Source: Eublepharis macularius (lineage: Eukaryota > Chordata > Lepidosauria > Squamata > Eublepharidae). From it: DNA of 64,000 bases. A model generated the notes under the pieces. The model ran no database searches, was not told the origin of the DNA, and saw nothing but the letters and a program-made list of their open reading frames with translations. This document shows positions 53,567 to 63,640 of this stretch, in pieces. Made by a program: the position numbers and the translations under genes. The stretch is from the NCBI RefSeq assembly GCF_028583425.1, contig NC_072791.1:15705868-15769867 (forward strand), read 5' to 3'. The stretch's first letter is position 1, and the number at the start of each line of letters is the position of its first letter.

Positions 53567-54036
53567 TGTAGCAGCAGAAAAGAGCACCTATAAGGCTAAC
53601 AAAATTTGTGGTAGGGTAGGAGCTTTCATGAGTCACAGCTCACTTCTTCAGATACCCGAAACTGTGTAGCTGAAGCTGTGGCTCACAAAAGCCAGTTTGG
53701 TGTAGTGGTTAAGAGCGTGGGACTCCAGTCCAGAGAACCGGGTTTGATTCCCCACTCCTCCACTTGAGGCCAGCTGGGTGACCTTGGGTCAGTCACAGCT
53801 CTTCCAGAGCTCTCTCAGCCCCACCCACCTCACAGGGTGTTTGTTGTGGGGATAATAATAACATACTTTGTAAGCTGCTCTGAGTGGGTGTTAAGTTGAC
53901 CTGAAGGGTGGTATATAAATTGAATGTTGTTATTATTATTGAAAGCTCATCTCCTACCACAAGTTTTGTTAGTCTTATAGGCGATACTGGACTTCTGCTC
54001 TTTTCTACTGCTACAAACAGACTAACACAGCTACCC
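53567..54036. repeat. Foldback repeat FB-2 with nested SINE
   Basis: Left half ACAAAATTTGTGGTAGGGTA through CTTCTTCAGATAC. Right half GAAAGCTCATCTCCTACCAC and AAGTTTTGTTAGTCTTATAG. They are inverted around a SINE at 53692-53940. Confidence 0.75.
53692..53940 (+). repeat. tRNA-derived SINE (Sauria type) nested in FB-2
   Basis: GCCAGTTTGGTGTAGTGGTT head, GGGTTTGATTCCCCACTCCT B box, TGGTATATAAATTGAATG tail ending in TTATTATTATT. Confidence 0.85.
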
Positions 54037-54334
54037 ATCTTGATCTATACAAACATATATTAAGGATCAGCTAGAGGTCTGCTAAAACTTCAAGACTGGA
54101 GAAGGGAAGCTCTTTGAATATTTTGTTCATTTCTATCCCAATTTTCTTCCCACCGGGGACTCAAGCTGCTGATAAAGAAGCATAAAAGTATAATTTAGAC
54201 AAAAATTGTTTTTTCCTTCCAGTGCTGGTTCTGGATCATACCTAGGCTAAGAGTTGGTGAAGCTGTGAGGGGCCCATCAAACGTCATAGAGGGGGGATTG
54301 GAACCCAAGCCTTCCAGATTCTAATCTGATGTGC

Positions 54335-54418
54335 AGAGGTGTTAGCTGTGTTAGTCTTTAGTAGCAAAATCAAAGAGTCCAGTAGCACCTTTAAGACTAA
54401 CCAACTTTATTGTAGCAT
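54335..54418 (+). repeat. Fragment of the 31052-31403 repeat family
   Basis: AGTCCAGTAGCACCTTTAAG, then ACTAACCAACTTTATTGTAG. It stops just where the hammerhead-like core would begin. Confidence 0.6.
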
Positions 54419-54419
54419 A

Positions 54420-55577
54420 GTCTGATGTGCTGACTGCTACCCCACACTGACCCCCGTTACATGCTTCGGTGTATGTGTGATGTTTCCACATGCAGATGTG
54501 TCCTAGGAGGGCACTGCCGATAGAGAGGAAGGATTGGTTGCAAGCGCTTGGCAAGGAAATAAGCATATCAAATTCTATAACAATGGACCAGTATCAAAGT
54601 TTCTAGCATTGCTTTGACAGGGGTGGAGCTCTTGTGTAGGCGACGGGCTCGCTTCATGCTATATATAGTGAGCTGCTGGGAAGAGGGAAAATTTATGGAG
54701 CAATTATTTGATTGTTAGGAGTACAAAAAGCTTCATCGCTTATGGTGTCAAACAATGTCTTAGAATTTTTTTTTTAACTTTGTATTCAGGGGTGAGGAAT
54801 GGGCTGGGAAGGTCTTCACTGCAAGGGGCCCGGCCATTTGGATGCCTTATCACAGGGTACAGTGTGCCCCAGAAGAACTGTTGGTGTGCCAGAAGCAATG
54901 AATTGCAGGCAGCTGTGATGCCAAAGGACTGAGGAGGCTGCTCGTTGTGTGCCCGCCTGATTTATTGCTCTGCCCTTTTATTTATTGGCCTGGTCTCCTA
55001 ATCATCCTCTGCTAGCTGGGAACGGGAAATTCTTCATCTTCTCTGTGCTGGAATAATCCAGTCATTCTGGATACAGAATTACAACAGAATTAAATTGCCA
55101 GATCGGAGGCTGCTTGCTTGATGCGTCTCTGCCAGAACCACTGCGCTCGGCGTTCCTCCGACGAGAAGAGGCACTCCAGCCTGTGATTCACGCAGAGAGA
55201 CAGGAGTCGGGTTCTTTGGCAAGGGCGATGGTTCTTTGAAAAATATACCCCCCCCCCAAAAAAAGATTTGTAAGGATAAAGTGCATCTCCAAATTTGAAC
55301 TGAGAAAAGTATGGGCTTCAGGAGGCATAAGTCGTAAGTGGGGAATCTTCCTGAATTATGCTGGTTTATTCATCATTCAGGCAAATTAGAATCTCTCCAC
55401 TCATCAACTTCCACTAAAACTCAAAATTACTTGACTGATTGCGAGCACAAAATTATAATGCAGTAGCTCTTAAACTCTGGAACCAAGTGCTTCTCCTCGG
55501 GAAGTGTATGCATGGCTGTGAGAGAGGCACAAGACATCTGGCGCGTGTGCGTTTTGCATGCATGTCATTCTAGAGAG
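54420..55577. other. Intergenic, no recognised element
   Basis: Unassigned sequence downstream of MTHFD1. No coding exon supported. A C-run lies at about 55250-55258. Confidence 0.4.
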
Positions 55578-56530
55578 ACATTAACAATAATCACATTCAA
55601 TCTATACACCACCCTTCAGGACAACTTAACACCCCTTAGAGCGGTTTACGAACTGGGTTATTGTCAGTGCTTTTTTCTGAAAAAATGTTTAGGGGTACTC
55701 TGTTTGACTCAAGAAAATCACCATTTTATAGTTCAAATCAGAAAAAATAAATGCAGTCAATGGACAAAATTACCAAGAACGTGCATTACCTCATATTACA
55801 CAGCTCACAATAATTTCCAGATTGGCATGAGGTTGTGTTCACTAACATCTTCCCGATGGGTATCAATATTGCCAACCAAGCCCCTCTATAGTGACACATG
55901 CACACAACCAAAGAGTTTTGGTATAGACAAACTCTTTGCGCAAAACGTACACAAATACACAAATTGATCGCCGCCATTGGAGGTAGCAACAAGACTGACC
56001 AATCACCATGCTAGATTCCAACTACCAGAGCTCCAAGTGGCTTAGAGAAGACTTGTTTGTATTTGTCTGCACCCTAACGATCACCGATTATGCCAGCGAT
56101 CTCGGTGGCGTGTTCGATGCTCAAAGACATTCCATTTTTTGTAAGACGAACAGCGCTCCTAGTGAGTTTAAATATAACTAAACATCTTTGTTGCCAACAC
56201 ACGCTACATAAAACTTAACAAATCACATAAATATCCATAATACATTTGGAGTTGGTTTCGCGGGAATTCCAACATTTTAAAATGTTTACTTTCTCCCGTT
56301 AGATTCACAAAATGTTTAGGGGTATGCGTACCCCTGCATACCCCCAGAAAAAAAGCACTGGTTATTGTTATCCTCACAACAATCACCCTATGAGGTGAGT
56401 GGGGCTGAGAGAGCTCCGAGAATCTGTGCCTGACCCAAGGTCACCCAGCTGGCCTCAAGTGGAGGAGTGGGGAATCAAACCCGGTTCTCTAGAGTCCTGC
56501 CGTTCTTAATCATCACACCAAACTGGCTCT
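55578..56530 (-). repeat. tRNA-derived SINE split by a hAT element
   Basis: Left part ACACCACCCTTCAGGACAAC to 55664. Right part from 56361: ATCCTCACAACAATCACCCT, GGGGAATCAAACCCGGTTCT and CACACCAAACTGGCTC. Removing 55665-56360 and one 8-bp repeat restores one SINE. Confidence 0.8.
55665..56360. mobile_element. hAT-type transposon, 696 bp, 8-bp TSD
   Basis: GTTATTGT at 55657-55664 and 56361-56368. TIRs CAGTGCTTTTTTCTG and CAGAAAAAAAGCACTG. No transposase domain recognised in its 151-codon frame, so non-autonomous or decayed. Confidence 0.88.
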
Positions 56531-56619
56531 CAAACATTGAGCAGGTGTGTGAATTACATGCCTGGTATGGATACCTGTTCAGCATTTCACATAGGATGTT
56601 TGCAAGACATGGCCTTCAG

Positions 56620-56835
56620 AGCCAGCATGCTGTGGTTAAGAATGGAACACTGGGATCTGGAAGATTTGGGTTCAAATCTCCACTCTGCCATAGAAGCTTG
56701 GGCCAGTTACACACACTCAGCCTAACCTACTTCACATGGTTGTTGTGAGGATAAAACGGAGGAGAGTAGTGTCAGCCATTTTGGGTCCCCACTGAGGAAA
56801 AAAGTGAGGTATAAATTAAGTAAATAAAAATTAAG
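56620..56835 (+). repeat. tRNA-derived SINE
   Basis: GCCAGCATGCTGTGGTTAAG head, GGGTTCAAATCTCCACTCTG B box, GTGAGGTATAAATTAAGTAA tail. Confidence 0.75.
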
Positions 56836-57099
56836 AACATGGGGTGAGTCATTTTTTTAAGAACACCCAACCAGCAGAAAAGCTCTGTCGAACTCAAAAG
56901 CCTGCACAGTGTGTGTCATTTTTGGTTGTTTCCAATAAAAGGTGGCTTTTGTTTTGGGATTTTGCTTCGGGTCGCCATTTGCATCCTGTTGATCTCCCTC
57001 TGAGTAAGACTGCGGGGACAGGTATGGTGTGTTGCAACACCAGTTGTGCCCTTCGTCCTGTAATTACATCACCACTGAGGCCTTGTAGCTGAATGCGTG

Positions 57100-57300
57100 C
57101 CCTGACCTGGATGTCCCAGGCTATCCCACTCTCAGCAGACCTCAGAAGCTAAGCAAGGTGGGCAATGGTTATTACTTTGATGGGCGACCAACTAGAGAGA
57201 GACAGGCAATGGAAAACCACCTCCAAACATCTCTTGCCTTGAAAAATATGAGGTCGCCATCAGTGGGCTGTGACTTGGTGGCAATTTCCTCCACCTTCCA
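57100..57300 (+). repeat. 5S-rRNA-derived SINE
   Basis: CCTGACCTGGATGTCCCAGG lead, CAGAAGCTAAGCAAGGTGGG, TTTGATGGGCGACCAACT and CAGGCAATGGAAAACCACCT tail. Confidence 0.7.
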
Positions 57301-57554
57301 AATGACTCTACCGTAAGGCGCTGAACTTAGTGGGGAAATGAGGGCCACGGCTTTCCTAGTGGTGGTGCTTGATTCCAGAGGGCTCAATCCCCCATGCGCA
57401 ACTGCTGGAAAGGTGATTTGTATAGGGGGGAACCAGATTTCCTCTTCTAGTCAATCCTGGCATCATTGCAGTGAGATTTGGCTTTTCCTGGAGCACACCA
57501 ATAAAAGGGGGCCTAGTATGTAATACATTTTTAAAAAATATTTTATTACTGTGA

Positions 57555-57675
57555 GGTCAATGAGGTGGAGAGTGAGTAGACCATGGTGATCTCAGCTTTG
57601 TGTCTGAATGGACATTTGAACTCATGCCTGCCCAGTTCTAGTCTGACCCTCTAACCACTCCACACACTGGCTATT
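57555..57675 (-). repeat. tRNA-derived SINE fragment
   Basis: GGACATTTGAACTCATGCCT (reversed B box) and GACCCTCTAACCACTCCACA (reversed head). Confidence 0.5.
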
Positions 57676-57994
57676 TGACGTCTGTTTTGCATGTTACTGG
57701 GAGTATCCTGAGACCCTCTGTAGATACAGGCACCCTGCCAAATCCTCGTGTTTAGCGGCACCAGGCTGGTTCACACATGCACATTTGTGACTTAGCAAGT
57801 GATTCATTCAGCCGCCAACCAGCCAGTGGCGAGAAAACACGGGAACATGGATTTGTGCAAAACGGGAGAGGGACCTGCTTTTTGGTTCACGTTTTAATTG
57901 CACACTTTCCCCAAGGAGTTCAGTGCCGTGTGCATGGTTCCTCCCCCACAGCCTAGCAACAACCCTTTGAGGTAGGTTGCCTAGGTGGAAGTTT

Positions 57995-58130
57995 CAGGTA
58001 GGTAGGTAGCCGTGCTGGTCTGCAGTGGAACAGCAGGATTTGAGTCCAGTGGCGCTTTAGAGAACAACCAGATTTTCAGTATGAGCTTTTGAGAGTCAGA
58101 GCTCCCTTCTTCAGATACAAGGAGGAGTGG
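57995..58130 (-). repeat. FB-2 half copy with CUGAAGA core
   Basis: GTAGCCGTGCTGGTCTGCAG, TGGAACAGCAGGATTTGAG, GCTTTTGAGAGTCAGAGCTC, CCTTCTTCAGATAC. The minus strand reads CTGAAGA at 58114-58108. Confidence 0.65.
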
Positions 58131-58224
58131 AGATACCTGAGGCTTTATATCCCAGTCAGGGGGAGGGAGGATGCAAAGGTCCAACAGTACAACACAGCTT
58201 GATTGGAGCAGAAAGTGGCATCTG

Positions 58225-58440
58225 TAGTGAGATGGTGGAGAGTGCCCCCAAGTCATACCTGACTTATGGCGACCCCTGGTGGGGTTTTCATGGCAAGAGA
58301 CTAACGGAGGTGGTTTGCCATTGCCTGCCTCTGCAACCCTGGTCTTCGTTGGAGGTCTCCCATCCCATTACTGGCCAAGGCCGACCCTGAGATCTGACCT
58401 GACCAGGCTCACCTGGGCTATCCAGCTCAGGGCCTGTAGT
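58225..58440 (-). repeat. 5S-rRNA-derived SINE
   Basis: TTTGCCATTGCCTGCCTCTG, GGAGGTCTCCCATCCCATTA and GAGATCTGACCTGACCAGGC in reverse. It ends less than 200 bp from the CpG island. Confidence 0.75.
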
Positions 58441-58599
58441 GAGGTAAGAATCTCGACTCTCTATTCAGCCCCGGGGGGTTCCGTTGTTCTGAACTTGCGC
58501 ATGTTCCGGGGCTCCAGCTCACCCAGTGGCCTTCAGTACCGAGAGGGGCTTCTGGTCTCACACTGGTGTGCAAACTGCCCCGTTTTACGTGCCTGGAAA

Positions 58600-59170
58600 A
58601 ACCTTGCAAAGGCGCGCGAACACGCGCGCGATGCATGCACGGAGCGTCCGCATGCAGCGCGCGATGCCGCGCCCCCGCGCCGCCGGAGCGACTCTGGCCC
58701 CGAGCAGCGGCCGCCGCGCCACTCCGGCTCCGGGAGGCGCCGCGTCCGGGCGCCGCAGGGTCACCTCCGGCCGCCGCCTTTCGCGTCCTTCCCCCGCCGG
58801 AGCTGAGCTTCGCGGCGACCGCCGCCTCGCTCGCTCGCTCGCCCGCTCCTTCCCTCCCCTCGGCGGGTGGGCGGATCTCCGCGCCGCCGCGGCAGGCCGG
58901 CGCTCCAGCAGCGGGAGCAGCCGCCGGGCGAAGCGGGCAGCGCAAGGTGAGAGGCGGGCGGGCGAAGCTCCGGCGGTGCAGAGCCGGGAGGCGGGGAGGG
59001 GACTGGGGGGGGGAGCTTTGCAGGGGGGGAGGCCGGGCACGCCCTCCTGGGCAGCGGCGGGAGCCGGGCAGCCCGTCCCCGAGGGCGTGCGGAGGGCTCG
59101 CGGAAGAGAGCGGGCGCTTCTGCGCGGGGTGTGCGTGACTGCCGGCGCGCGGCCAGAGCGAGATCCGAGT
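58600..59170 (+). promoter_or_regulatory. AKAP5: CpG island, probable AKAP5 promoter
   Basis: Dense CG dinucleotides (runs such as CGCGCGAACACGCGCGCG near 58612) in an otherwise AT-balanced region, typical of an unmethylated vertebrate promoter. Long open frames on both strands are a by-product of the base composition. MTHFD1 is followed by AKAP5 on the same strand in other vertebrates, so AKAP5 is the likely owner. Inference only; no AKAP5 codons are in view. Confidence 0.6.
58700..58946 (+). other. AKAP5: Candidate non-coding first exon, donor at 58947
   Basis: GCGCAAG followed by GTGAGAGG at 58947 is a strong splice donor inside the CpG island. The left edge is a guess because no TATA box or initiator is clear. 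AKAP5 has a 5' non-coding exon in mammals (recalled), which fits. Confidence 0.35.
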
Positions 59171-59299
59171 CCGGCGGCACCTTCCAGACCCGCCAGGTTT
59201 GCAGGGGAGAAGCTGCCCAGAGCCCTCTAAGCTCCCTCCGACTCGGATGTTGCTCTTCAGACCGACAGGGCTCCCCACCTGAAACAAGATGCACGGAGA

Positions 59300-59790
59300 G
59301 ACATCGTGCGCCGTTTAACGTGTGTGCGCGCATAAGTATATTTAGGTGTGTGTTTAAGCCTATACTATGCATATCTCCAATGTGTGTATGTACATGTGTA
59401 TGTTTGTGCATGTATGTGTGCATAATGTGTATCCTAATGTGCATAAGTGTATCTGATATATGCATACATATCTAAGCATACCCAAAATGTTTAAGTGTAT
59501 CTAAAGGGCATAAGGATGGGTGTATATATGTATATGCGTGCATATGTACACACATGTTAGAGATGCACATGTGTATTTATGTATACACATATAGGTATCT
59601 ATGTTTATACACACACACATATGTTAGAGATACACATGATATATGTTTAGACATATATATCTGAGCACATCCTAATGCACATAAAGTGTATCCTAATGTA
59701 TATGCATAAGTATATCTGACATATGCTGTATCTTAGCATACCCAACATGTTTAAGTGTATCTAAGGGGCGTAAGGATTGGTGTAATGCTA
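59300..59790. repeat. TG/CA- and TA-rich low-complexity tract with internal duplication
   Basis: Alternating purine-pyrimidine words such as GTGTGTATGTACATGTGTAT. AAGCATACCCAAAATGTTTA near 59473 recurs as TAGCATACCCAACATGTTTA near 59733, followed in both by AAGTGTATCTAA and a shared GGATTGGTGTA-like end. Confidence 0.75.
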
Positions 59791-59794
59791 GCCC

Positions 59795-61410
59795 ACGCTG
59801 TGCAGGGACACATGCACGCTGTATAGGAAATGAAACCCTGTGCAGGCTTGTAGATTATATCACAGCAGCCTCTTCCGTGTTAATTAATCCAGAGAAATCC
59901 CCGCTCTCAGTTTCTATATTCTTATTAAAGTAGCAATGAGGTTTTGTTTGTCATGGAAGCTATAGGTAGGTCACAGTGTTACTGAATGACTAGCTCTGGA
60001 CATTAACCTCAGTCCAAACTCTGGACATTAACCTCAGTCCAAACTCAGTCCAAACACATGCTGTGTGTCCCTCCTCCCCGGCAAACCAAAACCATTACCT
60101 CTTCGCCTCAATGTCCCATCTGTAAAATGGGAACATTAGGAATGCTTTTGAAAAGGGACAGATGGATGTCCAAAACTGGCAAGCAGCCGGTAAGTAAACC
60201 AAAATTCACCAGAAGTTTGTGTCCTTTGTACCTTTCACATGCTTAACAGGATGGGGGTGTCCTCGTGGGATCGAAGCCCTTGGCCCTTAGGAATAAAAGC
60301 GACTGCTTTTTCAGTGACTTCTAGTCTCTGAGAATTGATGAAAAAGCGCTGGCATCCTTGCAGTCTAGAAATAGATGCCGCCCCAGGGTCACCATCCACT
60401 GCTGAGAACTATGGAACGAGGGTTACAAACCGCGACGTGGCTGTGTTTTGCAGTTATCCTGATTTGATTCAAAACATTTGGCTTATTTGTGGGTCTTTAA
60501 CAGTCGGGTCAAAATTGTAGCCAGCCCAGTTGCTTGACAGAGAAATGAAATTTCAATAGTCAAAACTGCTCTCAGCATCGATGCTTGCTTTTAGTTTATC
60601 ACCATTAAAAGCAACACAATTTCCATCCCAAGGGTGATTGATGTTGAGTCAGAGAGGCTTTGGGAATGTTAACTAGTGCCAATTCTTACATTATTTCTCC
60701 TTTTTTTCCACCTGCTTTTTATATTCCACCTGAGCACCAGCAGCTGGTATCCTTTATTTTTTGCTTTCCTTCATTATTATTTTTTTAATGTGATGTTCCT
60801 ATATTTAGCTTCTGTTTTGGAGGGGGAGGCAGGCAGGCAACATCACAGATGGTAATTTACGTATCCCCCCCCCCCATACACATCATTTGATATGAAATCC
60901 TCGGCTCGAGATCCAATCCTTCCTTCATTAGCATGTGCTTTGGGGGCAGAACGGATGGCTTTACCCCTCCATTTCATAGTATGCATAGAGATTTGGAGGG
61001 GGGCGTCTCTTCCTTGGCACCCGGCAGCCTTATGAGTGGTGTTGACTGTCTGAGACACTGGCTTTCTTGATACTCTGTATTTTGGGGACCGTTGTAATTG
61101 GGTCACCAGTTTTCCTTGGCGATGGTTGTGTTGTCTCACCTAACTCCTGTGCTGTTTCTAAGGGATGCATCGGTGAACGTGGTGATGTGGGGGCTGTGAA
61201 AGGGTGAACTCTGATTTCTGTGACTGCTCTTCACATTCTTCTGTCCACAGTATGCTTGATATGGGGATGGGAAAGTAAATGAAATGATCTTACCATGCAC
61301 CAGAAATGGTTGATTCTGAGTTTCTAAGTTTCTTGAATTTGTATGGTGGAAATCAGAAGCCTTAAGAAGCTAAATGACATTTCCCCTTATTTCTACGTGG
61401 TTTCTCCCCC
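59795..61410. other. Probable intron downstream of CpG island
   Basis: No coding exon, LINE or SINE recognised. Poly-C near 60866-60876. Confidence 0.4.
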
Positions 61411-61414
61411 ACCT

Positions 61415-61502
<88 letters not shown>
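61415..61502. repeat. (CTTA)22 microsatellite
   Basis: Eighty-eight bases of uninterrupted CTTA repeats, likely polymorphic. Confidence 0.97.
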
Positions 61503-61649
61503 ATACCACATCGGGGGCTCCAAAGCCACTAGCCTGGAGAATCCCAACCATGTCTCGGTTGTAATTCCCCTCCAGGTTTGGGTATATGTTGAAATAATTA
61601 ATCGGTTTCTGATTTTTCTTGGTGACAGCAACAGGGGTTAACGCTCAGC

Positions 61650-63640
61650 CATGGATGTTTTTGAAAATTGTCCATTTGCAAAAATTGCACTTTGCAAGAC
61701 ATTTCAGGTACGAGGCAAGCTGCCAGTGGCAGCCACGTTCCTTCTCTACTGAACAAGGAGGACGCCAAGATCCCAAAACTCCTGCATGCCACAAGGGGTC
61801 ACGGGACAGGTACACTCAACTCCCTCAGCAATATTTTCAACTGGTTCAGTCACCAGCTGAGCCAGGCAGAAGAGACTAACTTGTCTTGGCGACTCTTTCT
61901 GCTCCCACCAGATCCACATAAACGACACCAATTCTACAGAGACCTGGAGATTTATTTCCATCCTTTTCTGCACAAGAAATGCTTCAACCACATCACTGAA
62001 CAGTGCGTTAACACACAGCAAGCATCTGCTCATAGGGTGCTTGCATGTTGTGCCGTAATTGTGCTATAATAATTATTGACAACTGGATGATTTTGTCAAC
62101 ACAGGAAAATCCAGTTGCAAGTAATTAATATAGAACGGCAATAATGCAGTATCCAGCCACGTCTAGATGCAACCATAGGATCCAGTGGATAGTCAAAACT
62201 CCAAACGGGTCTTTTGAATTGGTTGTTTTTGTTGTTGTGCTGCAGCTGAAATTGCAGACCTATGACATCACTTGCTTCATAATCTCAACTGTGCAGAGGG
62301 CAAGCTCATCTACATCCTCGGGAACAACGCTGACACCATCGTGAGAGAGACTGGCGAAGGAGGTGCAGTGGTTGTCATGAACGATTCTAATTAAAGCAAA
62401 ACAGTCAAGAGGAATCAGTGTATAAACAGTCCGCTACAAAAAGAACACTGTGATAGAGGTCGGTAATTGCAAGAAGTTACAATACAAAAAGTATGTTCTT
62501 ATCAATTATTATGTGCGTATTTTTATAAATAAATAATCCAGCGTACAATACGTACAATCCAGCCAACATACATGTACAAATCCCAGCCTCATTGTTACGT
62601 AGTGTTATATGCAGGTAAATATAGCTCAAGTACAGTCAATTAAAACTTGAGCACATCATGTTAAGTCCAAACACAACAAGTATTCTAAAATCCTTTCCTT
62701 TAATCTTCCTCCTTTCTTGACGAGCTTCTGGGTTATTACTCGTTTCGGAGTCTTCAGAAGAGGAATGAATACTTATAAATCATGCCGATATCTGAACAGT
62801 CATAGAGCTAATAGTCACAACTTCTTGTATTTAGTGACCTTTATCACAGTGTTCTTTTTGTAGCTTGACAATTCCAATTAAAAACAGTAACCCAAGAGGG
62901 CAGCACTCTAATCCCGACTTCTGCAGGACTGTTATTTTCAGACCCCGCTGAGCGATATGATAAGGAATTTCACAACATGTAGGAGAAACTTCCTCCCAGA
63001 ACACAGGGACACACCTTGGATACACCACAAGTACATGGATCAAACAGGAGTCTTCTGTTTGCTGGCCAAGGTCCACAACGTGGACATCACATTGTCTCAG
63101 GAATTGGTATCTTCACTGGTGGAGTGTCTGGCTCCATGAACTCTGTCCTACAGCTCCGTGCATTCAGCACTCCTAGTTATTTGCAGAATTCTTCAAATTT
63201 CCTGAGGAAAGTTCTGTCTGATGGTGAGCTTCGTAAAGGTACTATTCTGGCTACCACGGATCCACACTAAGAGGAAATAAACTTATTGGGAATGTCCACA
63301 ACTATCTCAAAGTTGGGGATGCTAGTATGCCAATGTATTAATGGCAAACTTGGAATTATGCTTCCTCTGTACCTGTCCCAAGTGCCTCTCCCTTATTTGA
63401 GATTCACTGATGATACTTTTATCCTCTGGACTCAGAATAAGAAGACCCTGGAGAAATTCCACGAGGACTTGAACTTCCACCCCATCACCAAAGTGAGCTT
63501 CGACCTATCCGTATACCAGATCCAGTTTCTGCTTAACAATATAATAACCATACAAACATCACTTTCTACCAGAAGCCTGCTGAGTGCTGCATTTCCCTCT
63601 ATGCTTCTAGCTACCCAAATACCACACAATCCATTGTCCC
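61650..63640 (+). pseudogene. Penelope-like retroelement, broken
   Basis: Ordered fragments of one reverse transcriptase: an N-terminal-type region with PPDPHKRHQFYRDLEIYFHP (about 61905-61965), GEGGAVVVMND (about 62353-62386), FCLLAKVH (about 63056), HHIVSGIGIFTGGVSGSMN in a shifted frame (63085), then PSYLQNSSNFLRKV, LRFTDDTFILW (63397-63430, FTDD where the family usually has YIDD) and FYQKPAE in another frame. At least three frameshifts are present, no GIY-YIG domain is seen, and a 430-bp insertion lies at 62434-62863. Confidence 0.75.
62434..62863. mobile_element. Inverted-repeat insertion within the Penelope-like element
   Basis: About 48-bp imperfect TIRs start CTACAAAAAGAACACTGTGA and end TCACAGTGTTCTTTTTGTAG. 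The flanks carry diverged direct copies (TCTAATTAAAGCAAAACAGT and TCCAATTAAAAACAGT). A hammerhead-like motif lies on the minus strand at 62757-62719. Confidence 0.7.

Noticed and set aside
55512..55967. 151-codon frame as a possible gene or transposase
   Set aside because: It starts outside the hAT element in a SINE and has no DDE or hATC-like motif; composition looks random.
58427..59465. Open frames of 150-286 codons on both strands in the GC-rich block
   Set aside because: They overlap on opposite strands and in several frames, are Arg/Ala/Pro/Gly-rich, and match the CpG island. Stop codons are simply rare at this base composition.
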